A stretch of DNA of 64,000 nt from Amborella trichopoda (taxonomy: Eukaryota > Streptophyta > Magnoliopsida > Amborellales > Amborellaceae): assembly GCF_000471905.2 (NCBI RefSeq), contig NW_006498549.1, forward strand, positions 6,141,489 through 6,205,488. Direction: 5' to 3'. Under the pieces are notes generated by a model, which worked only from the letters and a program-made list of their open reading frames with translations, searched no databases and was not told where the DNA came from. The position numbers and the translations under genes were made by a program. Positions 23,120 through 34,500 of the stretch are shown piece by piece. Each line of letters begins with the position of its first letter. Positions within the stretch are counted from its first letter, which is position 1.

Positions 23120-23765
23120 AGATCCTAGTCCGGACCGCTTTTAGTCCGAGCTGAAGTCTCTGGGTCCAAGTCTAGGCTTGTACCCAGCTTAGCCCAAGTC
23201 CGAACCAAGTTTCGCCTTGGTCAGAACTTAGGCCCCCTTTGGGTCCGAGCCGAAGGCTCGTTCCTAGCTCATCTCTGATCCATTCCGAGTCCATACGGGG
23301 TCTGATCATCAAAATTCTCTGGGTCCGAGTCCAGGCTTGTACCCAGCCTAGCTCAGGTCCTAATCAGGTTCATACCCAAGTACAAACCTAGGCCCCCTCT
23401 TGGTCTGAGCCGACGGCTCGTTCCTAGTTCATCCTTGATCCACTTCGGGTCCACACCTAGTCTGATCATCAAAACTCTCTAGGTCCAAGTTCAAGTTTAT
23501 ACCCAACTTAGCTCAAGTCTGAACCAGGATCATACAAAGGTCCGAACCTAAGCCCCATTGTGGTCCGAGCGAAGGGCTCGTGCCTAAACCAACTTTGATC
23601 CAGTCCAAGTCCACACCTGGTCTGATTACAACAACCCTCGTGGTCCAAGCTTTGGCTTGCACCCAGCTCTGTCTAGGTTTGAACCAGGCTCACACTAAGG
23701 TTCGAACCCAGATCACTTTTGGTCCTAGCCGAGACTCATACCCATCTAGTATAGGTCTAGGTTCT
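23120..23765 (+). repeat. Tandem repeat of about 161 bp, four to five units
   Basis: The module 'GGTCCGAGCCGAAGGCTCG' recurs at about 23,239, 23,400 and 23,560, each followed by 'TTCCTAG.TCAT' and 'TCTGATCATCAAAA.TCTCT'. Weaker units lie on either side. Each module contains a small dyad (CGAGCC / GGCTCG). It is immediately upstream of the gag frame and non-coding as far as can be seen. Confidence 0.8.
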
Positions 23766-23976
23766 AGCATAAGTCTAAGCTTAGAGTTGCCTCTAGAGAT
23801 AGACTAGGCTTACCCTAGTTCAGGGTTCAAACCAAAACCCATTGAGTCTAACAGGCTTCATCCAGTTTAGTCTTAGCCTAGATCTTAGTTAGGGTTTTGC
23901 CCCTAGAGACATAGTAGGTCTACCATGAGGCGTCGAGTCTAAATCTCAACAAGTCTAGGAATTATGACCCAGGATC

Positions 23977-26900
23977 ATGGCAGAGCAAAGTCCAACCCTA
24001 TGGTCCCTACTTAGTTTAGATCCAGAGAACCTAGTTAGGCATCGTCATAATGCTCCCTCACAGATCATCCATAGCACTCGTGTCAGTGAGTCGACTCTCG
24101 ACCTGCATAGAACCAAACCTAGCCATCCAAGCCACTTTCAAGGCCACCCTTTAGAAGTCACGAGCCAACAGGTTAGTAAGGTTCATAATACCCTGAATAG
24201 TCAAGGGGTCAAGCCAGGGGCAATCCTCCAAGACATAGGGGTTAACCTCAAATCCAATCGGCATAACAAGAACAAGAACCTGGCCCAAATATTTGAGTCA
24301 GCCGATCTCAGTTGTATGAAGCCCGATGGTCATATAGCAACCCAACATTCCAATCTTGACAAACAGCCAGTTAGTGAGTGAGTGGGTTCACATACAACTA
24401 GGGAAAGTCTACCCGAGCAACCCAACACTAGTAAAGATCAGGGTTTTGATCTAACTCGATACAAAGACATTCCTAAAGTGCATGCTTACTTTAAAGACAT
24501 GTTCAATAGAGGATACACCATCTAACGCACTCAGTCCAAGAAAGTCAGCTCAGAAACTCAAGCCGTAGGCCAAGTCCAACATTTTGACTCAAACCAAGAT
24601 AATCTTAAGGATGTTAGTCTGCCAATCCAACTCACTACGAGCCAGGGGTTTAGTTCTAATCATCACTCAAGCTCAAGACTACCTAGAGGGCAAACTCCCT
24701 CTGGCGGTAGTTATGGCATCCCTTCACTCTTTCAGTTTAGTGCTGGGGCAAGATAATACCCTAACCCTAGGGATGTATCATCCAACCAAGGTCAGGGTCA
24801 GGTAGACCTAGCCGCCCAAGGTCAGAGGTCTAGTCATCATAGCAGCTTGAGTTGGTCATCCAAGTTAAGTGGTGATCCTATCTTGTAGGCCTCCTTGCAT
24901 GGGCAAGTTGTGCAACCTTCGAGTAATGGGTACGCTCTGACCCAATTCAACTCGGGTGAGCCTACAAGCCGACAGCCGACACATAAAGTTCAATATATTC
25001 ATCAAGCTCATTCCTTAGGGCAACTCGCTACATGGGCCCAACAATCAGTTCATATGAGTCACATACTACAAAATCAGGTTCAACAGACCATACAACCGAG
25101 CCAGCTCACAGCTACAATGACGGCTGCTCAATTCGCTCGTATGAAACACCTCCAAGACTCTTTAGGGAAAATGGGAATATGAGATTTCTCAACTCCTAAG
25201 GCTTATGTACAAGAAATTCTAGGAAACCTGGAAGATCTACCAGTGGGGTTTGTGATGTCACAGTTCAGAAATCGATTTTCAGGGAAAGAGGATCCTGAGG
25301 CACACATCAACGCCTACTTATTGATGGTCTATACACTGCGAGACCGACCCAACCAACTTAAGGCCATGTTCTCGCATAGCATAAAAGAGGAACCCTTGAT
25401 GCGGTACTGAAGATTCATGAAGGAGGACCCTCAAGCAACTTCTGACGAAATGTTTAGGCAATTTTCGTCACGCTATAATGGAGGAAGGCTAAGACTCGTC
25501 ACCCTTGGTGTGTTAACTTCCACCAAAAAGAAGTCAGGTGAGTCTCCTTCCCTGCTTATAACCAGATTCAGAGAGGTTGTGATGCGAGTCATTGGAACTC
25601 CACTCCCTGAAGCTAAGAAGGAAAGCATAGCATTAGAGAACATGACTCCATAACATGTCGCATTCTTCAGTGTGGGGGTAGTCCCTTACTCATTTGATGT
25701 TATGCTTGAAAGAATATCACGATATGACAGAGCAAAGGAAGATAAAGCCGTAGACGAAAAACCCTCTTAAGAAGGAGAGGTGAACATGATCAAGAAAAGC
25801 AACCCTTATGCAAACCATTCACAAGGAAAGACTAAAATTCATTCTACCACATGGAGAGTACAGACTTCTACACCAAGGGAATTCACTCCCATTGATGAGT
25901 CTATGACCGATGTCATGAAGAAATTGTTTAAGGCAAGGCTCATATAATTACCGAAAACAACCAAGATTCCTCCTTTCCATGTAGGAGATATATCTCGATG
26001 GTGCGATTGGCATCAAAACTATACCCATAACACTGAGGAATGTTGAGCTTTCAGACATAGAGTTCAAGATCTTATAGATAATGGCCTGATAAGTGTCGAA
26101 AAAGAAGATGTTGACGACAAAGAAAAACCTGAACTTCTAGATGCCTCGACAAACAATATTGGTGTCAACCTGATTAACTCAGGAGAATCACAAGTGGTGC
26201 CCAAACTTGAAGAACATTCACAAAGGACTTAGAGCACACGAAGAAATCAACTGGAAAGTCCAGTACATGAAGAACAAAACAAGCATAACCTTACCCAAGA
26301 GTTAATGACTAAAAATACTCAAGATCAAAGCAGTGAGGATAACCTTAGCTCCAAGCCCATAACTAAAGAAAGGGGAGAAGAAAGGGGTATCGCATATGGA
26401 ATTCCACTCCAAGATACACTCTCAAAAGTGCCATAAGAAATCCCCATCATCAAGAGTCACACTAAGGCATATGAACCCTTCAACCTGTACTTCCAAGTTA
26501 ATACAATAAATGGTTCATACGTGTGTGATAACGAATCAAACTCGCGAGAGCAAAATGAACTCGAGCGTAAGCTCAACCAAGGTCTTGAAGCTAGAGACTC
26601 CCAAGCCCATGACGACAAGAAAGGCCTTAATTCTTGGACAACAATTCATGAGGGGGCAAATGAGCAAGTGCTAAAAGGAAGCTCTTCACCCCAAAACCTT
26701 GACGACCCACCTAACTAGGATCAATATTATAAGGATGACGTATTAGAAATTGATGTGATCCAGATCAACGAGAAGGAATCACCTTCCAAACAAGGAGTCA
26801 ACACTCCAAAGTCTCCCATTACACTTTCAAATAAGGGGCCAACACCTCAAATATCAAAAGAAGATAAACTTTTATAAATTCTAAAGGGCCCACCTGGGCC

Positions 26901-27591
26901 ACCTTCACTAGACTTCTTAGCCAACCCACCTATATGGGATGAGGAGCCAAGCTCAAAAGATTCAACCGAGTCACCTCTCGAGGTGAACCCAGGTATAGAT
27001 GATGGGAAAACAAAGAGCCCAATTTTGACTATTCCCAAATATTTTACATCTTTACTAGAGTTGATAGAGCTCGAATCCTTAGAAATTCTAAGGGGCCCAC
27101 TTGAGCCGCTTTCACAAGATTTCTTGAATGATCCACCAATCTGGGATCAAGAATTGGATATTGAAAATCCGACTGTGTTACCTCCTCAAGAGGCAGGCTC
27201 TCTAAAAGTCATTAACGACATGAGCACAACTTCAATAACTGGAGCACCACCCTGTCAAGAGAATGCATCATGTGAAGAACAAGTTCCTAACGGAATAGAA
27301 AGCCCTGCAAGGGCAACCCCATCATAATATTCAATAGTGGAAAACTCCTCTCATGAAGAGGATACAATAGGGACAACGAATGAGATTGAACCCTTGTTTG
27401 TTGATTCCCAACATGTCATAATACCGTTTAATACAATGGAGGCAACTAATGAGATTGAACCCTTCGTTGTTGACACCCAATATGTCGTAAGGCCATCTAG
27501 TACCAACTCAACCACTCCTATTGTGCGAGAGTCTCATCTAAGCTCGAGCACTGAGAATGAGCCTATCATAGAGTTAACCTCCGAAAAATAA
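23977..27591 (+). pseudogene. Gag-like polyprotein of the LTR element, one frame with many stops
   Basis: One reading frame persists without a frameshift for about 1,200 codons. It is interrupted by stops including 25,180, 25,408, 25,651, 25,768, 25,945, 26,044, 26,230, 26,716, 27,325 and 27,589. The gag core is at 25,200-25,650: 'FRNRFSGKEDPEAHI' then 'FMKEDPQATSDEMFRQF', then 'GESPSLLITRFREV', which match the plant gypsy retrotransposon gag pattern. A zinc-knuckle-like block at about 26,004-26,050 reads 'CDWHQNYTHNTEEC' and is followed by 'QDLIDNGLISV', as in Tat/Ogre-type gag. The remainder is acidic, serine-rich and repetitive ('GPPGPPSLDFL', 'GPLEPLSQDFL'). No protease follows. The protein would form the particle that packages element RNA. 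Confidence 0.8.
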
Positions 27592-28074
27592 TTGAAATTT
27601 GCAATGAAAAATATTACCCAAAAGGAGTCAGGTGATCAGTCACCCGTTGCAAATAACCAAATGAGGCATTCATGCCTCACACTTCAAAAGGCATTAACGC
27701 CTAATGTGTAACATCAAGTACTCCATTACGGGAAAACCTTGATGAGCCTATCCGTCCATACAGAAAACTGAGGGATTAGAAAACTGAGAGTGATTTTTAG
27801 TCTCAAAATCAAGTTTCAAGTGAAGCAGTTTAAAAGAACAGTTCAACAAAAATTCAACAACCATTGTCAAAGAGATTTTGGATGCCAACCTAGGTCAAGG
27901 GAAATCAAAGGAAGACCGATGTTAGAACCTCCTTTCCACTTGGAGGAGGGAAGGATGATCGGATTCTTACATGGTCTTAAGGTGAATTGCTAAAAAAAAA
28001 AGAGGGGCATCTTTGACTCTTCTTCCTCATCCTCCTCCTCTTCCTTTGTTATTATTCTCTTCTTCAAAGCAAAA

Positions 28075-28270
28075 AAAAAAATCCGTTGGACTGAAAATCT
28101 GAAAGGAACCCCAAGCGTTGGAAAAAAAGTTATCGGGCTGAACACCCGAAAGGAACCCAAGAGTGAGAAAAAAAAAAAAATTCCACTGGGTTGAAAATCT
28201 GAAAGGATCCTCAACCGTTGGAAAAAAGGCTACTGGGTTGAACACCTGAAAGGGACCCCGAGGCGATAAA
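28075..28270 (+). repeat. Tandem repeat of about 60 bp, four units
   Basis: Units alternate 'GTTGGACTGAAAATCTGAAAG' (21-base consensus, not exact) with 'GGGCTGAACACCCGAAAGG' and carry poly-A runs. Copies start near 28,083, 28,130, 28,185 and 28,230. Confidence 0.75.
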
Positions 28271-29089
28271 AAGAAGTAGTTCTCTCCTCTCCAAAGTCTT
28301 TTCTCTCTAAACATCTTCCCTTCTTCTCCCTGAGTCAAAATGGGGTTAAAAGAAAATCAATAAGCATTAGCCTGAAGGAACATTGTTAAGGACCTAGATC
28401 GTCTGAAACTTCGAAAGGTGAGTGGTGGAGGAACAAAATCGAAAATCCAAAGAGATTATGAACATCTACGGATGGTATCTTGTATTTTCAAATTTATGTT
28501 TTGCTTGAAGCTCTAAAGAACTCTCTTTTGAATTGAAATGCAAGAGCTGATGTTGGAAGATAAAGAAGTACTTGATGATTCCTCGTCTCGAAGATTCAAG
28601 TAAAGACCCCATACGCTCACATAGGGTCCACCAAAGGGGTCACAAGTGGTTAAATTGAAAGACCTACATTAAAAGAAAACCACCCCCAAACAGGGGCAGA
28701 AAATAATAATAATAATAATAATAATAATAACTCCACGGTCGTATGAGTATAATTGCCTACTACACCGTCCATCGCTGCATGACGTTAAACTACTTAGAGG
28801 GCTCTATGGCTGCAGGAGTTAAAACTTCTAACCAACCTTGTTGTTTTTTAAAATATCTTTCTCTATTCAAAATTTTCACTATATATACGTGTTCTTAAAA
28901 ATTTGAATTTCTTTGTTAAAATCATAACCTCTCCTTGCTCCGGGTTCTATTTTAAATCTCCATCTATTTTCAAAGTTTCTATAAAGACTTTCAAAAAACA
29001 AAGGAGCTTGGACACCCGTATATGATGATCACCGCATTGCCGCGATTATCGTATTGCTGCTTTGTCTCTCTCTTCGGATTAGGCCAGAC

Positions 29090-29722
29090 AAGCTTCTTCC
29101 TATAGAAAGCCTTAGGAAACCCTTAGGAAATCTAGGAAAATGTAAGTTTACAAATTTGAAACTGAAGTTAAGTGGCATGGCCAGAAAATCCAACACGAGT
29201 TTCAAGCTTATATAACTCATCGACATCTTACACCGAAAAACCATAGGAGGAAAAATGCCCTAGGTGGGTGAGCTCTGTGAGCACAATGACTTGGAGGGAT
29301 AGTTGGTGTGCCCTCTGACCATGAGACATCAAGAACAAATTTTTAATGTCTGCATTATCCTCTCTTTTCTTAAACCTATAGACAACCTTAAGAAACCCTA
29401 AGGAGGTCAAAGAAGATGCTACAGTTAAAAATTTTCGAACTACAAAACGCCTTAAGTTAAGTGGCATAGCCAAAAAATCCAACTCGAGTTTCAAGCTTGT
29501 GTAACTCATCGACATCTCGCACCAAAAACCATAGGAGGAAAATGCCCTAGGTGGGTGAGCTCGATGAGCGCAATGGCTTGGAGGGATAATTGGTGTGACC
29601 TCTAACCATGTGACCTTAAGAAGAGATTGTTCACCTGCCCCTCGAAGGACAGGGAACGCCAAAGTATCTACTTCTTTGCACTCACATGTCCCTCGAAGGA
29701 CAGGGAGTGTCAAAGTAGGGCA
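29090..29722 (+). repeat. Duplicated segment near the 3' LTR
   Basis: Copy 1 (29,090-29,340) and copy 2 (29,380-29,620) share 'AAGTTAAGTGGCAT.GCCA', 'AACTCATCGACATCT', 'CCATAGGAGGAAAA' and 'TGCCCTAGGTGGGTGAGCTC'. A smaller duplication follows, with 'CCCTCGAAGGACAGGGA' at about 29,639 and 29,691. Confidence 0.8.
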
Positions 29723-29724
29723 AC

Positions 29725-30717
29725 TATAGACACTTCATTTTAAATATGGCAAATTCTATGGTTTCCTAAACCTTCAGGATCACACTTAACCTAGTAAACC
29801 CAAATCCATAGTTCACACAACCTACATTGTGATTCAAAATCAGTTTGCCTGCACGGAACCATGTAGAAACCCTATTTTGACCCAGATTTCTATAAATGCC
29901 CTGTTTTACCAAAAAAATCATTAAAAATAGTAAAAAAATCTGTTTTGACCCAAATCTTTTCTGAGAGCTTCACAAGTGGAAGAGGAACACACTAGAGTGA
30001 AAAAATATCAATTTTGACCAAATTTGGTGCATGCAACATGACCCGTGCCGCCCAAATCTGCCCCCTCAAAATGTGTATATTTGACCAAGGGATTTGTTTG
30101 TTACGCGTGCATATCCTTCCCAGCGGATTTTAACCCCTATAAGGTCACTTTTCATGGTCATTTGATGGGAGGATGGAGAGAGAAAACTTGAGATAGAGAT
30201 GGAAACCTCAAAGAGATTAGAACCCTAGAGATAGCTTCAGAAAATCCTCAGGCTCCTGAGACTAAACGCTTAAGCTTGAGAAAGCCTAGACCTAGGACAC
30301 CTAAAACCATCTATAGGGCACAACTACTCTATATTGAAAAGACTTGCTGGCTAATATCCAGATCAGAGAGACAAAAGAGTACTTGTTCTGATATGGGCGG
30401 GCCACAGAAGGCTCGGGAGTCCCGGGCCATCTGGCTCGGTTCGGTATCATTTTCTTTCATTTTATCTCTTTTACTTTTATTGTTTTCATTTTATTTTGAT
30501 ACGTTTGTTTACTTAAAAATCGTATTTTGTAATGTTTTGGATCATGCTGGCCCTGCCACAGATCTGAGAGTAGATCTGCTCGTTTCCAGGCAGATCTAGC
30601 CTCTGATCTGAATTCGATTTGTCTCACATTCTCTACCACATTATTTTTTATCAGTTTAAAGTGTCAAGATCCGAGAGGTCTTCCGACGATGATTTGTTTG
30701 ATTTTGCATCATAAACA
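29725..30717 (+). repeat. 3' LTR
   Basis: Aligns to the 5' LTR from TATAGACA to ATAAACA, with many substitutions and two indels. One is an extra block around 30,121-30,180 ('CAGCGGATTTTAACCCC'). The clear divergence between LTRs shows that the insertion is not recent. Confidence 0.85.
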
Positions 30718-30869
30718 GTTATATACCCTGAAAATAGAGTGAGTTGAGCAATAAATTTTGTGGGTTCCACTAGCCATGAGATTCAGACCAAAATTTATAG
30801 AGAAAGCGAGAGATGAAATTCTATCTGAAATTTAAAAAGAGATGAAATTCAGTCTGAAATTTAGAGTGA

Positions 30870-31171
30870 GAGAGAAGTTGAGAAACATGGAGAGAGAGAG
30901 AGAGAGAGAGAGAGAAGGAATTGGGGAGAATCACAAGGGGAGAGCAAAAGAGAGAAGTTTGGGGAATATGAAGGAAGAGAAAGAATGGGGTTTAAATGAC
31001 ATGTCTTTCTCATATTTGATTGGTCTAAAAAAATAAGTTTAAAGTAGTTAAAGTCAGTCCAGGGGGTTAGGAAATATAAAACCTGGGATTTCTATTCCCC
31101 AATATAGGTTTAAAATTTCTGGTTTATTAAAAAATGAAACATAAAAATAGAGGATATGGAGATATTTTCTC
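30870..31171 (-). repeat. MULE right terminal inverted repeat
   Basis: Reverse complement matches 11,978-12,290. Its inner edge is a GA microsatellite (30,891-30,915), mirroring the CT-rich inner edge on the left. The outer end is ...GATATTTTCTC at 31,171. Confidence 0.85.
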
Positions 31172-31179
31172 TTATTTTA
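31172..31179. repeat. Right target-site duplication of the MULE
   Basis: TTATTTTA, identical to 11,970-11,977. Confidence 0.8.
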
Positions 31180-32550
31180 ATGTTTACATATTAGATTTCA
31201 TTTTGTAATGACTTGTTTGGACGACAATTTACTTTATGTGGAATTGTCTATCTTATCTAAAATTAATATATTATGAATAATATTATTTTGTTTGTTATTT
31301 AGTATATAGCTTGTATGATGCATGTCATTATTTAAGGAAAACAAAGAATCAAACGGCTCTATGCCATAAGACTCAAAAAGAAAAAATATAATTCCCTTCG
31401 ACGGAAGATCATTTTGTAATAAAAAGGATCATATACGGCACTGTATATGTGATCTCTAGAACTAAATAGGGTTTGTATAATTCTAGTGATCGAAACCGCC
31501 ACCTATGTTGCACATTATTATTTAAGGAAAACGCTCACATAAGTTACAACTTTATACTATAGAAGTAAGAAGCACCTTAAAGATTTAGTAGAAAAAGAGT
31601 AAAGTTGAAAACATTCCAATTGATCATCTCAACTTTGAGATGAATGGATATAAAGAAAAACAATATTTTCAAGTTCTATAATTAGTGAATATCATAACAG
31701 GTTATGTGGACCATATATTTTAGAGATTTTCAAGTGCTTATAGATCTACTTGATTTATACTATTTTTGAAACGTTAATTATCATAGTTAGGCTTGAACAT
31801 GGATTTTCAAGCCATCAAAATGTTTCCGACACATGAATTACATCCGCCGGCAATTTTTTGAGGTCGATCTTACTTCTATAATATAAGATGGGCACTTTAT
31901 ACAAACCTCACCAATTATTTACTTACATTTTTTCAATGTTTTCTATCCATTTTTTGCTATTTCTTACTAAAAAGTATGTGCCTTCAACAATGCTTTGAAT
32001 AATGTAAAAGTACTTTTTAAAAAAGATAAACTTATATGTAAAACTGGCAATAAGCTTATCTTGGATAACTTTATGTTGGACAATGTCAAACAACATACAC
32101 TTTATTAACAGAATTGAATTTATGTAAATAGTAAATATCAGTCATAACAAGTATATCCAAATAGGCCCTAAAAGTACCTCACACAAAAAATTTGTTCAAA
32201 TATTCTCAAATTACCCATATTCAGTATTGAGAATATTAAACAATTGGCTGCATTTTAGTAATTTAGCTCACTTTAGGGGCCGTTTGGATACTTGAAAATA
32301 TATTTTCAAAAATGCATTTTAGTGGAATGGCACATTTTTGGCTTTTGAATCAAAATTTTGGGACTAAAATATATTTCCGCACGTAATTATTTTCTTCATT
32401 TCAAACAAAAAATAAAGAAATATGTATCATTGTCTTCACCCTCCAAAAAATTGATTTCCAAATAGATTTCCCTGTTATAGAGACATCCACTTTATAAAAT
32501 ATACTTAATTCCACAAAAACGCCTCCCCCTCGCTCCCCATAATTAGAGAG
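31180..32550. other. Intergenic AT-rich DNA
   Basis: No coding or RNA signal. About 31,700-31,770 is similar, inverted, to about 9,480-9,545. A 'GGGGCCGTTTGGATA' motif at 32,277 resembles the start of some plant DNA-transposon MITEs, but no matching inverted end was found downstream. Confidence 0.45.
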
Positions 32551-33260
32551 CAACTATCTCAAATTTTATGTTTTAGAGAGATAATGTAATTTAAAATTTT
32601 GGAGAAATAAACTATTTCTAATTTTAGAGAAGAAAACTATCGAAAATTTTTAAAGAGAGAAATTATCTCAAAGTTTTTGTAGAGAGAAACTATCTCAAAT
32701 TTTAAGTTTTAGAGAAAGAAAGTATCTTATAGAGAGAGATGTATCTAAAAAAAATTTAAACAGTGAAACTATCTGAAAAATTTTAGAGAGAAAAACTCTT
32801 TCAAATGTTAAGTTTTAGAGAGAGAAAGTACTTGTAATTTTTTAGAGAGATAATTTTTCTCAAATTTTTTAGACAGAGAAATTATATCAAATTTTAAGTT
32901 TTATAAAGAGAAAGTACCTAAAAATTCTTAGAGAGAAAATAATAAACAATCTCAATTTTTAAGTTTTAGAGAGAGAAAGTATTGAAAAATTTTAGAGAGA
33001 GAAGCTATCTCAAAATTTTTAAAAAAGAAACTATCTCAAATTTTAAGTTTTAGAGAGAAGAAGCATCTTAAAATTTTTAAAAGAAACTATATCAAATTTT
33101 AGAGAGAGAAACAATCTCGAATTTGTCAAATTTTAGAGAGAAAAACTATCTCAAAAATATTAAGTTTTAGAGAGAGCAAGTACTTGAAAATTTTTAGAGA
33201 GAGAAAGTATTAACATTTTTAGAGAGAAAAACTATCTCAAATTTTAAAGAAAAATAAGGT
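32550..33260 (+). repeat. Minisatellite of leader-like 'TTTTAGAGAGAGAAA' units
   Basis: About 700 bp of imperfect repeats alternate 'CTATCTCAAATTTTAAG' with 'TTTTAGAGAGAGAAAGTA' in units of roughly 40-60 bp. No open frame. Confidence 0.85.
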
Positions 33261-33654
33261 ATTTTTGTATTGTGGCTTCTAAATAAGCCAAATTACGAAA
33301 ATACCCCTAATTATTTGAGATTCACAACCTTGAAAAATAGTGATTTGTAATTCTTTTTAGGAGGTACTTTTTATTATGAATTGAAATGTAAAAAATAAAT
33401 CTTGTAGTGCTAGATTGTTTTTTTTTTTAATCCCTTATGAGATAATGTAAATTATGCAAGGAATTCAGTGATATTTTTCCAAAACAAATTAATTTTCTAG
33501 TACGTGTGGTTAGGGGTATTTTATGGCATTGTGCACTACCTTTCAAACAATGTTGCATAAAATTGTCTCTTGAAGGCCTATTTGATCGCTGAAACGTAAA
33601 TGTTTCCTGGAAATTAGAAGTTCTTCTTTGTGGGGAAGAAGGAAATTACTGTAA

Positions 33655-33830
33655 GGAAGTTCTAGGTGCATGTATTTGAGAACCTAGTTCTAGGTGCATG
33701 TATTTGAGAACCTGCTGGAATGTTTAAAAGTTCTAGGTAGCTATGTTGGACAACCTGTTGAAATATTAGGAAGTTCTAGATAGCTATATTTTACTGGCTG
33801 TTGGAATATTGAAAATTTTTTCGGCAATTG
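33655..33830 (+). repeat. Short tandem repeat
   Basis: 'AGTTCTAGGTGCATGTATTT' followed by 'GAGAACCT' occurs twice in succession (33,657-33,712). Two weaker units with 'AGTTCTAG.TAGCTAT' follow to 33,800. Confidence 0.75.
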
Positions 33831-34500
33831 TTCTTGATTATCTAGAAAGACCAATAGTAATGTTATTTTTATTTATTTTTACAATTCTTATATTTTTCCT
33901 TGTTTGGGATAAAATATCAATTGAAACTCAACTACTTTGAATTTAAATATCCATAGATAATATCTACATAAGTTTTGATGATAGAATTTGATATGCATAT
34001 AGAAGGCTGTTATATTTTTTGTGTGAAATTTGATGAATGAGCTTCTCCCTCTCCATTCACTATTCTCCCTCTTTTCCCAATAAATTCAAGAGAAAGAGAG
34101 GAGAAGAGGGAAGCATCTTTAATAAGTCTTGGATTTTGGCCATTGAACAATGCGTTCGAGAGAGAGACTTGGTAACAGTGAGAGGTGAAGAAGATGCCCC
34201 CAATGTTACAATACAGTTTAGGTGGAGAGTTTATTCAACGTTTTAAATGTTATAGAGAAAAGACAGAGGAGATGCTGCATGATAAATTTCATCGTCCTTC
34301 AAAATTCAAGTAGTCACTAGACAATATTAATCACAACCTGAAATAAGTATTCACGAGATTAAGTATCAACAACGAGATTTTACAGGTTCACGAGATGTTC
34401 TTAAACAAAATAGAAAAATATATCTCAATTGCCCCAAGTCAACATCACCATATTATTGTAATGGCATTGGTTCTTGATTTTTAAGGTCGTGTTCTTGTGA
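33831..34500. other. No gene identified
   Basis: A plus frame at 34,037-34,246 shows no recognisable domain. The rest is AT-rich. Confidence 0.4.

Larger units (their letters stand above)
27592..29724. other. 3' untranslated region of the LTR element
   Basis: No pol genes. It holds a four-unit repeat of about 60 bp at 28,075-28,270, an AAT microsatellite at about 28,705-28,730, a two-copy duplication at 29,090-29,340 / 29,380-29,620, and a short purine-bearing stretch before the 3' LTR ('CAAAGTAGGG'), the place where a polypurine tract is expected. Confidence 0.7.
19904..30717 (+). mobile_element. Gag-only (TR-GAG-like) LTR retrotransposon nested in the MULE
   Basis: Two direct LTRs (19,904-20,885 and 29,725-30,717) flank 8.8 kb. 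The internal region begins with 'TTTGGCGCCCATCGTGGGGC', the usual style of a gypsy primer-binding site. The only coding region is a gag-like frame (23,977-27,591). No protease, reverse transcriptase, RNase H or integrase motif is visible, so the element would depend on enzymes from another element, like the TR-GAG class of plant non-autonomous elements. Flanking pentamers are ATTAT (left) and GTTAT (right), a target duplication with one transition. It inserted in the MULE right arm and is therefore younger than the MULE insertion. Confidence 0.85.
11978..31171. mobile_element. Mutator-like element (MULE) with MURA and PMD genes, split by a nested LTR element
   Basis: The outer boundaries are defined by long terminal inverted repeats (about 11,978-12,290 and 30,870-31,171) and by the 8-bp direct repeat TTATTTTA outside each end. 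Removing the nested LTR retrotransposon (19,904-30,717) leaves an element of about 8.4 kb, a usual size for an autonomous MULE. Inside are a decayed MURA-type transposase reading rightward (about 13,010-15,004), a tandem palindrome array (15,160-15,825), and a decayed Plant Mobile Domain gene reading leftward (about 16,010-17,930). The subterminal zones are microsatellite-like: CT on the left, GA on the right. Both genes carry stops and frameshifts, so this copy cannot supply its own transposase. Confidence 0.85.

Noticed and set aside
32277-32530. MITE beginning with GGGGCCGTTTGGATA
   Set aside because: No inverted partner end or target duplication was found downstream. A similar phrase at 32,155-32,173 is in the wrong order to be its mate.
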